A model generated the notes under the pieces. That model was not told the origin of the DNA, ran no database searches, and saw only the letters and a program-made list of their open reading frames with translations. Below are positions 1-5,062 of a stretch of 7,384 nt of DNA, piece by piece (within the stretch, counting starts at the first letter, position 1; every line of letters begins with the position of its first letter). The DNA is taken from contig CAKTEF010000038.1 in assembly GCA_934547065.1 (NCBI GenBank), positions 1 to 7,384 on the forward strand, written 5' to 3'. A program made the translations under genes and the position numbers. The stretch comes from an uncultured Faecalibacterium sp. GTDB lineage: Bacteria; Bacillota; Clostridia; Oscillospirales; Ruminococcaceae.

Positions 1-1289
1 TCAAAGTCCACGGTGATGCAGTACGGGGTGCCGATCTCGTCCTCGCGGCGGTAACGCTTGCCGATGGAACCGGTATCATCGTAGTCCACCATGAAGTACT
101 TGCTCAGCTCGTTGCGGATCTCCATGGCCTTGTCGCCCAGCTTCTTGCTCAGGGGCAGCACGGCGCACTTGTAGGGAGCCAGAGCCGGATGCAGGCGCAG
201 CACGGTGCGCACGTCCTCCTTGCCCTTGGCATCCACCAGGTGCTCCTCGTCGTAGGCCTCACACAGGAATGCCAGAGCCACACGGTCGCAGCCCAGAGAC
301 GGCTCGATGACGTAGGGGATGTAGTGCTCGTTCGTCTCGCTGTCAAAGTACTCCAGGCTCTTGCCGGAGGCCTCCTGATGGCGGCTCAGGTCGTAGTTGG
401 TACGGTCGGCAATGCCCCACAGCTCGCCCCAATCGGTGAACGGGAACGCATACTCGATATCGGTGGTAGCGCGGCTGTAAAATGCCAGCTCTGCAGGCTC
501 GTGATCGCGCAGGCGCAGGTGCTCTTTCTTGATGCCCAGGCTCAGCAGCCAGTTTTCGCAGTAGTTCTTCCAGTAGGCGAACCACTCCAGGTCGGTGCCG
601 GGCTTGCAGAAGAACTCGCACTCCATCTGCTCGAACTCACGGGTGCGGAACGTAAAGTTGCCCGGCGTGATCTCGTTGCGGAACGCCTTGCCCACCTGGC
701 AGACACCAAACGGCAGCTTGCGGCGGGTGGTGCGCTGGATGTTGGCAAAGTTGACAAAGATGCCCTGGGCCGTTTCCGGACGCAGGTAGCAGGTGGAGGA
801 GCTGTCCTCGGTGACACCGATGGCCGTTTTGAACATCAGGTTGAACTTGCGGATCGGGGTGAAATCGTGCTTGCCGCAGACGGGGCAGACGATGTCCTCG
901 TGCTCGGCAATGAACTGATCCATCTCGTCAAAGCTCATGGCATCAACGTTGACTTCCGGATGCTCGTCCCCGATCAGCTTATCGGCGCGGTGGCGGGCCT
1001 TGCAGGCGCGGCAGTCCAGCAGCGGATCGGAGAAACCGGCAACGTGGCCGGTGGTGATCCAGGTCTGCGGGTTCATGATGATGGCGGCATCCAGGCCGAC
1101 ATTGTAGGGGCTCTCCTGCACAAACTTTTTCAGCCATGCTTTTTTGACGTTGTTCTTGAACTCCACGCCCAGGGGGCCGTAGTCCCAGCTGTTGGCCAGG
1201 CCGCCGTAGATCTCAGAACCGGGGAACACATAACCACGATTCTTGCAGAGATTCACGATCATATCAAGGGTCTTTTCGCTCTGTTCCAT
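1..1289 (-). CDS. glyS: glycine--tRNA ligase, alpha2 type (C-terminus cut by window edge)
   Basis: Cytoplasmic class II aminoacyl-tRNA synthetase that charges tRNA-Gly with glycine using ATP; single-chain homodimeric form (also called glyQS), not the two-gene alpha2beta2 form. The 429 visible codons start at ATG 1289, ten bases after a GGAAAGG ribosome site (1300-1306). Visible features: N-terminal [12 protein letters not shown]; two CxxC pairs (C93/C96 and C135/C138), probably a zinc-ribbon insertion; R170-P-E-T-AQG; motif 2 F203-R-N-E ending in [11 protein letters not shown], which binds ATP and the acceptor end; and motif 3 around G333-C-D-R336. An anticodon-binding domain follows from about residue 350. 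The reading frame leaves the window at ...CITVDF, where family members have about 30 more residues, so this is a window cut and not a broken gene. It appears to be its own transcription unit behind a terminator and promoter. No T-box leader is visible. Identification is firm. Confidence 0.96.
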   Translation of the reverse strand, partial: MEQSEKTLDMIVNLCKNRGYVFPGSEIYGGLANSWDYGPLGVEFKNNVKKAWLKKFVQESPYNVGLDAAIIMNPQTWITTGHVAGFSDPLLDCRACKARHRADKLIGDEHPEVNVDAMSFDEMDQFIAEHEDIVCPVCGKHDFTPIRKFNLMFKTAIGVTEDSSSTCYLRPETAQGIFVNFANIQRTTRRKLPFGVCQVGKAFRNEITPGNFTFRTREFEQMECEFFCKPGTDLEWFAYWKNYCENWLLSLGIKKEHLRLRDHEPAELAFYSRATTDIEYAFPFTDWGELWGIADRTNYDLSRHQEASGKSLEYFDSETNEHYIPYVIEPSLGCDRVALAFLCEAYDEEHLVDAKGKEDVRTVLRLHPALAPYKCAVLPLSKKLGDKAMEIRNELSKYFMVDYDDTGSIGKRYRREDEIGTPYCITVDF

Positions 1290-1343
1290 TGTAGTACATC
1301 CTTTCCGTCCGCGGCTGGCTTGCCGTGTCGTTGTTGTATCGTT

Positions 1344-1366
1344 CCGGCAGCTTTCCCCACTGCCGG
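1344..1366 (-). other. hairpin in the glyS leader
   Basis: A perfect 7-bp stem (1344-1350 with 1360-1366) encloses a 9-nt loop in the predicted glyS 5' leader. It has no T-run after it, so it is not an intrinsic terminator, and no T-box consensus (AGGGTGG-type bulge) accompanies it. Its function is unknown; it may simply be a stable leader structure. Confidence 0.4.
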
Positions 1367-1399
1367 GCGTGCTTTTCAAAGGGAACGCACAGCATCCTT

Positions 1400-1428
1400 A
1401 CTGTATCATGTTTTGCGCCGCTTGTAAA
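1400..1428 (-). promoter_or_regulatory. probable sigma-70-type promoter of glyS
   Basis: On the minus strand, TTTACA (1428-1423, 5/6 of the -35 consensus) is followed after 17 bases by TACAGT (1405-1400, a -10 box keeping the T, A, A and final T positions). It lies just downstream of the rlmH terminator and about 110 bases before the glyS start, giving a leader of roughly 100 nt. The leader contains a GC-rich hairpin at 1344-1366 (CCGGCAG/CTGCCGG, 7 bp). The -10 box is imperfect, so confidence is moderate. Confidence 0.45.
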
Positions 1429-1432
1429 GCCG

Positions 1433-1466
1433 AAAACCGGCCTGCTTTGGGGAACGGACCGGTTTT
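1433..1466 (-). terminator. probable intrinsic terminator after rlmH
   Basis: An 8-bp perfect stem, AAAACCGG (1433-1440) with CCGGTTTT (1459-1466), encloses an 18-nt loop. It begins 5 bases past the rlmH stop codon on the minus strand, and the descending arm ends in TTTT. The plus-strand reading also ends in five Ts, so it could act in both directions. The long loop and short T-run make it a modest terminator; its position between rlmH and the glyS promoter supports the call. Confidence 0.5.
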
Positions 1467-1471
1467 TGCGC

Positions 1472-1957
1472 TTATTTATGGTATTTCATTCCGGCGTTGA
1501 TGGTGCAGGCGCGGTAGAGCTGCTCCGTGAGTACCAGGCGGGCCAGCTGGTGCGGCATGGTGATCCGCCCCATACTGAACTTGAGGGCCGCCGCCTTTTT
1601 CACCTCGTCCGAAAGGCCGTGGGAGGAACCGATGACAAAGGCCACATCCCCTGCCCCGCTGTTTGCACGGTCGGCCAGGAAGCGGGCCAGCTCCTCGGAG
1701 GAGATCTGCTTCCCCTCGATGCACAGTGCCACAATGGCTGCGCCCCTGCGGACATTGGAAAGGATGGCCTTTCCCTCCTTTTCCAGCGCACGCTTTACCA
1801 CGGCATCGGAGGCGTTTTTTTCTTCGATCTTTTCTTCCGGCAGCTCGATGATCCGGAAGCTGGCAAACGCCGCCAGCCGCTTCTGGTATTCGGCCACGCC
1901 CTCCGCAAAGTATTTTGCATTGAGCTTGCCGACACAGATCAGGTCGATGTTCTGCAT
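1472..1957 (-). CDS. rlmH: 23S rRNA (pseudouridine1915-N3)-methyltransferase RlmH
   Basis: SPOUT-class methyltransferase that adds a methyl group from S-adenosylmethionine to N3 of pseudouridine 1915 in helix 69 of 23S rRNA, acting on assembled 70S ribosomes as a homodimer. The predicted product is 161 aa, matching the roughly 155-160 aa of the family. The N-terminus MQNIDLICVGKL is typical. The SAM-binding trefoil knot is seen as FVIGSSHGLSDEV followed by MPHQLARLVLTEQLYRA, and the protein ends in the family-typical YHK. The frame stays open 56 codons further upstream, but ATG 1957 is chosen for the AAAGGAGA site 9 bases before it, the family N-terminus and the length. Upstream lies a long non-coding repeat element; downstream is a probable terminator. 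Nothing is broken or missing. Confidence 0.95.
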   Translation of the reverse strand: MQNIDLICVGKLNAKYFAEGVAEYQKRLAAFASFRIIELPEEKIEEKNASDAVVKRALEKEGKAILSNVRRGAAIVALCIEGKQISSEELARFLADRANSGAGDVAFVIGSSHGLSDEVKKAAALKFSMGRITMPHQLARLVLTEQLYRACTINAGMKYHK

Positions 1958-1965
1958 GGTTATCT

Positions 1966-1973
1966 TCTCCTTT
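1966..1973 (-). promoter_or_regulatory. ribosome binding site deciding the rlmH start
   Basis: Minus-strand AAAGGAGA sits 9 bases before ATG 1957 and is a near-perfect Shine-Dalgarno sequence. It excludes the longer in-frame extension that runs back into the repeat element. The outer end of that element (1977) lies only four bases further upstream. Confidence 0.8.
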
Positions 1974-2019
1974 CTCGCGCCTGTGCGCGGGGCAGAGCGC
2001 TCTTTCATTAAGGCTGATT

Positions 2020-2045
2020 GTTCTCTTTTGCTGGCAAAAGAGAAC
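2020..2045. repeat. 11-bp hairpin, left-arm copy
   Basis: GTTCTCTTTTG (2020-2030) pairs perfectly with CAAAAGAGAAC (2035-2045) around a 4-nt loop CTGG. The same stem recurs at 2530-2556, in the other arm of the element, with a different loop. Confidence 0.75.
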
Positions 2046-2198
2046 CAGAAAACCACCAGCGATTTCGACGCGCTGGATCCGACGGGTTGCGGTACCCAGC
2101 GTCCACTTTGTGCCTTGGGCGGCACTCGTGTCCTGCTGACCGCGGCCCCAACGGCTCCTCCCTGTTTCCGCCGCAGGCGGCGGTCGTCGCCGTTGCAA

Positions 2199-2221
2199 GA
2201 AAGGGGCTGCTCGCCCCTTTC
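2199..2221. repeat. 9-bp hairpin with TGCTC loop
   Basis: GAAAGGGGC (2199-2207) and GCCCCTTTC (2213-2221) pair perfectly around TGCTC. The hairpin at 2467-2489, read on the other strand, has the identical loop and a stem differing by paired changes, which marks the two as homologous structures. Confidence 0.7.
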
Positions 2222-2246
2222 AGACCCCGAAGGGGAAGTCGAAACG

Positions 2247-2282
2247 GAAAAAAGCTAAGCCGCTTCGCTAGAAGCTTTTTTC
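2247..2282. repeat. AT-rich hairpin, possible bidirectional terminator
   Basis: GAAAAAAGCT (2247-2256) pairs with AGCTTTTTTC (2273-2282). Six As before and six Ts after a short GCT core on both strands give a terminator-like layout, but most of the stem is A-T and the loop is 16 nt. It could stop parC read-through before rlmH, or it may simply be part of the repeat element. Confidence 0.35.
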
Positions 2283-2290
2283 TCGTTTCT

Positions 2291-2379
2291 CCGATTTACG
2301 GCTTCGCCGAGGGTGTTACCTCTCTGCTGACGGTAAAGTTCAGCGAAAACCTGAAATCTTCGGCGAAGCCGTAAAACGG
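2291..2379. repeat. long inverted repeat inside the element
   Basis: A perfect 16-bp pair (2295-2310 with 2360-2375, core ACGGCTTCGCCGA) extends to 19 bp with one A-A mismatch (CCG 2291-2293 with CGG 2377-2379). It encloses about 49 nt. This is the longest perfect arm pair in the element and could be a nested smaller repeat inserted in the larger one. Confidence 0.65.
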
Positions 2380-2385
2380 CGGAGG

Positions 2386-2443
2386 CTCAAAATGCGGTTA
2401 AGAGATCTTCACGCCGAATGGCGTGAATCTCCAGCATTTTGAG
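2386..2443. repeat. composite three-part hairpin
   Basis: The outer stem CTCAAAATGC (2386-2395) pairs with GCATTTTGAG (2434-2443). Inside it, GAGA (2402-2405) pairs with TCTC (2428-2431), and TTCACGCC (2408-2415) pairs with GGCGTGAA (2420-2427) around a GAAT tetraloop. All three helices are perfect and stack with small internal loops, giving a long rod of about 22 bp. Confidence 0.65.
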
Positions 2444-2466
2444 TTGGAGCCCACTTCTCCGGGATT

Positions 2467-2489
2467 ATCAAGGGCGAGCAGCCCTTGAT
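2467..2489. repeat. 9-bp hairpin, partner of 2199-2221
   Basis: ATCAAGGGC (2467-2475) pairs with GCCCTTGAT (2481-2489); the loop is GAGCA here and TGCTC on the other strand. It is the right-half counterpart of the hairpin at 2199-2221. Confidence 0.7.
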
Positions 2490-2529
2490 TCGTGCCTCCC
2501 GCGCCTCGAAAGTAGCGGGCACTTTTCTG

Positions 2530-2556
2530 GTTCTCTTTTGGTGCGCAAAAGAGAAC
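2530..2556. repeat. 11-bp hairpin, right-arm copy
   Basis: GTTCTCTTTTG (2530-2540) pairs perfectly with CAAAAGAGAAC (2546-2556) around GTGCG. It is the inverted counterpart of the hairpin at 2020-2045 and lies 48 bases past the parC-like stop. Confidence 0.75.
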
Positions 2557-2603
2557 TTAGCTCTGCGCAACAGCGCTCTAACCCGCGCCGACAGGCGCAA
2601 AAA

Positions 2604-4853
2604 TCACAGCAACGTCATCTGCTCCCCCTCATCCTCCGCGCGGATGAGTGCGCCGGTGGCAGGCAGGCTGCGCACACGGTACCGGTGGGGATCGGCCAGT
2701 TCCAGCGTTTCCGCCGGGACCACCGAAGCGATGGTCTGGTTCTTCTTCAGGGTCACGACCGCCACGCCCTGGCTGTCGCGGGTGGCCTTGGCGGCGATCT
2801 GGGCCGTGTTTACCAGCAGCATCCGGCTGGCGCTGGTGCGGACGGCCAGCTCCGTGTCCTCCGGCAGGAAGACCATTTTTGCCAGCGGCTCCTTGTCGCA
2901 GTAGGCCTTGAGCAGCTTGCGGCGGTTGAGCTTGGTGGCATAGGAAGCCAGCGGGATCTTGGCACACCTGCCGCTGGCAAAGAAGAACAGCATAAACCCG
3001 GCGTAATCCCCGGTGATGACCATGGAAAGGATGTTCTCGCCCTCGTCCATGCCAAGGCGGCCCGGGATGAAAATGCCCATCTGGGCCACCTTGCCGTCCT
3101 CCAGCTCGGCCAGGCGCACCTTGTACACCTGCTGACGATCGGTGAAGAACAGCGCCTCCACATTGTTCCGTGTCTCCACCTGCTGGATGATCTCGTCGCC
3201 TTCCTTGAGCTTGTGGGCACCGGCGGTGCGCAGGCTCTGGGGCGGGATCTTTTTCAGGTAGCCTTCCCGGGTGAAGAACACCGTGACCGGGTAATCCGGC
3301 ACGGCTTCCTCCTCGGCACCGCTCTCCTCCTCCGGCAGGTCGTACAGGATCTCACTGCGGCGGGGTCTGGCGTACTTTTTGGCCGCATCGGTCAGTTCAT
3401 TGATGATGATGCGGCGGATGCGGGCGGGCTTTGCCAGGATGTCGTTCAGGTCGGCAATGTCCTTTTCCAGCTGCTCGATCTCGCCGGTGCGCTTGAGGAT
3501 ATACTCCCGGTTCAGGTGGCGGAGCTTGATCTCGGCCACATAGTCTGCCTGCACTTCGTCGATGCCAAAGCCAATCATCAGGTTGGGCACGACCTCGGTC
3601 TCCTCCTCGGTGGTGCGGATGATGTGGATGGCTTTGTCGATGTCCAGCAGGATGGCAGCCAGGCCCTTGAGCAGATGGAGCCGCTTTTCCTTGCCGTGCA
3701 GGTCGTAATAGGTGCGGCGGCGCACGCATTCCATGCGGAACGCCGTCCATTCCTGTAAAATTTCCCGGACTCCCATGACCTTGGGCTGGCCGGAGACCAG
3801 CACGTTGAAGTTGCAGCTGAAGCTGTCTTCCAGCGGGGTGGTCCGGAACAGCTTGGCCATCAGCTTTTCCGCATCCACACCGCGCTTGAGGTCCAGCGTC
3901 AGCTTCAGGCCGTTCAGGTCGGTCTCGTCGCGCATGTCGCTGATCTCCTTGACTTTTCCGGCCTTGACCAGCTCTGCGATCTTGTCCATGATGGCTTCCA
4001 CGGTGGTGGTGGGCGGGATCTGGGTGATCTCGATCATGTTTTCGCCGGGCACCACATTGTACCGCGCACGCACCCGGATACTGCCCCGGCCGTTCTCGTA
4101 GACCTCGCGCATCTGGGCCTCATCGTAAAGGATGATGCCGCCGCCCACAAAATCCGGGGCAGGCAGGGTGGTGGAAAGATCGTGCCGGGGGTCTTTCATC
4201 AGGGCAATGGTGGTGCTGCACAGCTCCGCCAGATTGAACGAGCAGATATTGCACGCCATGCCGACGGCAATGCCCAGGGTATTGTTGGCCAGGATGGTGG
4301 GGAACGTTACCGGCAGCAGGGTGGGCTCGGTGGTGGTGCCGTCGTAGTTGGGGACAAAATCGACCGTTTCCTTGTCGATGTCCCGGAACAGCTCCTCACA
4401 CACGCTTTCCAGCTTTGCTTCGGTGTAACGGGCGGCAGCGCAGGACATATCGCGGCTGTACGCCTTGCCAAAGTTGCCCTTGCTGTCCACAAAAGGCACC
4501 AGCAGACTCTCGTTGCCGCGGCCCATGCGCACCATGGTATCGTAGATGGCGGCATCGCCGTGGGGGTTCAGGTGCATGGTGCTGCCCACGATGTTGGCGG
4601 ACTTGGTGCGGGCCCCTTTCAGCAGGCCCATCTCATACATCGTATACAGCAGCTTGCGGTGGGCAGGCTTGAAGCCGTCGATCTCCGGCAGGGCGCGGGA
4701 GACGATGACGCTCATCGCATAGGGCATATAGTTGGTTTCCAGCGTGCGGGTAATGGGGTCTTCCAGCACGCTGCCTGCGTTCAGGATCTCAACGCCGTCG
4801 CCCAGCTGGGGGCGCACCGGCTTTGATGTTTTCTTGGTCGTTTTTCTTGGCAT
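2604..4853 (-). CDS. parC: type IIA DNA topoisomerase subunit A, ParC/GyrA-like (divergent)
   Basis: DNA cleavage-religation subunit of a type IIA topoisomerase. It forms a transient phosphotyrosine link to DNA and works as an A2B2 complex with the upstream ParE-like protein. The 749-aa product shows the winged-helix cleavage domain from about residue 28 (LEDPITRTLETNYMPYAMSVIVSRALPEIDG), the catalytic R142-Y143 pair in ARYTEAKL, and the tower (LGIAVGMACNICSFNL). A coiled-coil arm follows (about 440-500: EIEQLEKDIADLNDILAKP), then an acidic linker (EEESGAEEEA, near 510) and a beta-pinwheel C-terminal domain from about 520. Oddities: NPHGDAAIYD replaces the usual HPHGDSAVYD, putting Ala101 at the quinolone-contact Ser83 position and Asn96 at His78. 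The pinwheel has RTAGAHKLKEGD where a GyrA box would be expected, so a ParC-like decatenase role is favoured over gyrase. The start is ATG 4853 with a good ribosome site; a TTG 14 codons upstream is less likely. Confidence 0.9.
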   Translation of the reverse strand: MPRKTTKKTSKPVRPQLGDGVEILNAGSVLEDPITRTLETNYMPYAMSVIVSRALPEIDGFKPAHRKLLYTMYEMGLLKGARTKSANIVGSTMHLNPHGDAAIYDTMVRMGRGNESLLVPFVDSKGNFGKAYSRDMSCAAARYTEAKLESVCEELFRDIDKETVDFVPNYDGTTTEPTLLPVTFPTILANNTLGIAVGMACNICSFNLAELCSTTIALMKDPRHDLSTTLPAPDFVGGGIILYDEAQMREVYENGRGSIRVRARYNVVPGENMIEITQIPPTTTVEAIMDKIAELVKAGKVKEISDMRDETDLNGLKLTLDLKRGVDAEKLMAKLFRTTPLEDSFSCNFNVLVSGQPKVMGVREILQEWTAFRMECVRRRTYYDLHGKEKRLHLLKGLAAILLDIDKAIHIIRTTEEETEVVPNLMIGFGIDEVQADYVAEIKLRHLNREYILKRTGEIEQLEKDIADLNDILAKPARIRRIIINELTDAAKKYARPRRSEILYDLPEEESGAEEEAVPDYPVTVFFTREGYLKKIPPQSLRTAGAHKLKEGDEIIQQVETRNNVEALFFTDRQQVYKVRLAELEDGKVAQMGIFIPGRLGMDEGENILSMVITGDYAGFMLFFFASGRCAKIPLASYATKLNRRKLLKAYCDKEPLAKMVFLPEDTELAVRTSASRMLLVNTAQIAAKATRDSQGVAVVTLKKNQTIASVVPAETLELADPHRYRVRSLPATGALIRAEDEGEQMTLL

Positions 4854-4860
4854 TATAATG

Positions 4861-4867
4861 TCCTCTT
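4861..4867 (-). promoter_or_regulatory. ribosome binding site deciding the parC-like start
   Basis: Minus-strand AAGAGGA lies 7 bases before ATG 4853, the expected spacing. It favours this start (MPRKTTKK) over the in-frame TTG at 4895, which would add a lysine/arginine-rich MPKKKRRNEQEDII stretch. The sequence in front of that TTG is part of the small inverted-repeat element. Confidence 0.7.
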
Positions 4868-4902
4868 GTTCATTACGCCTTTTCTTTTTCGGCAAACGAG
4901 TT

Positions 4903-5048
4903 CGCCCTCTCCGTCACCTGCGGTGCCACCTCTTTCAAAAGGAGAGGCCATGCATCTCCCAGATTCAGCAGCTGCTGGCCGTGAGCCGCAATTGGCTCCC
5001 CCTTTGGGGGAGCTGGCATCAAGCGAAGCGCAGATGACTGAGAGGGCG
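4903..5048. repeat. small MITE-like inverted-repeat element between parE-like and parC-like
   Basis: The terminal 20-mers, 4903-4922 and 5029-5048, are inverted copies matching at 18 of 20 positions (CGCCCTCTC-GTCA-CTGCG). Each end is followed inward by a matching TGCCA-CTC segment and then a hairpin. On the right, GCTCCCCC (4995-5002) pairs perfectly with GGGGGAGC (5006-5013) around TTT. On the left, the CCTCT...AGAGG arms lie near 4929-4947. A 12-nt palindrome CAGCAGCTGCTG (4966-4977) lies at the centre. The element occupies 146 of the 209 bp between the two genes, carries no gene and would be transcribed with the operon. Flanking target duplication is not evident. Mobility is inferred from the architecture. 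Confidence 0.6.
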
Positions 5049-5062
5049 AGGCCGTGAATCTG

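Larger units (their letters stand above)
1977..2598. repeat. MITE-like non-coding palindromic element with long imperfect terminal inverted repeats
   Basis: This fills nearly the whole gap between parC-like and rlmH. The left arm (about 1977-2076) aligns with the reverse complement of the right arm (about 2498-2598) through shared blocks: GCGCCTGT, GCGCGGG, AGAGCGCT, an 11-bp GTTCTCTTTTG hairpin arm, an identical 18-nt block (2035-2052 and 2523-2540), and TTTCGA. The interior is a string of hairpins: 2168-2183, 2199-2221, 2225-2235, 2247-2282, 2291-2379, 2386-2443 and 2467-2489. The left half carries about 110 extra bases (2077-2198) that the right half lacks. Open frames inside resemble no protein I know and lack ribosome sites, so I call none. 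No clear target-site duplication is seen at the ends. It resembles intergenic repeats of Faecalibacterium-like genomes (from memory, unverified). Transposition by a helper enzyme is inferred, not shown. Confidence 0.6.

Noticed and set aside
189..1427. Long plus-strand open frame (412 codons) opposite glyS
   Set aside because: It is the antisense shadow of a clear glyS coding strand; the translation is low-complexity and matches no family.
1290..1432. Possible T-box riboswitch before glyS
   Set aside because: The leader is only about 100 nt and shows neither the T-box antiterminator consensus nor a terminator-antiterminator pair.
1472..1490. rlmH 3' end resembling the SCC cassette attachment site of staphylococci
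   Set aside because: The TACCATAAATAA tail follows from the conserved YHK-stop coding. No cassette, recombinase or second copy is seen downstream, where a terminator and glyS follow directly.
2009..2037. Possible rlmH promoter in the repeat element (TTGCCA ... CTTAAT, minus strand)
   Set aside because: Spacing is 19 and the -10 box is poor, and the -35 lies within the loop and arm of a perfect hairpin; too weak to list.
1472..2125. Longer 217-aa version of RlmH
   Set aside because: The extra N-terminal residues are translated repeat element. Family length and the ribosome site fix the start at 1957.
2018..2374. 118-codon plus-strand frame inside the repeat element
   Set aside because: It spans several perfect hairpins, has no ribosome site and reads as translated repeat DNA.
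1977..2598. CRISPR array or phage attachment region
   Set aside because: The repeats are inverted and unevenly spaced, with no direct-repeat/spacer periodicity and no integrase or cas gene nearby.
2439..3758. Plus-strand open frame (439 codons) overlapping parC-like
   Set aside because: It begins inside the repeat element, continues antisense to parC-like, and shows no recognisable domain or ribosome site.
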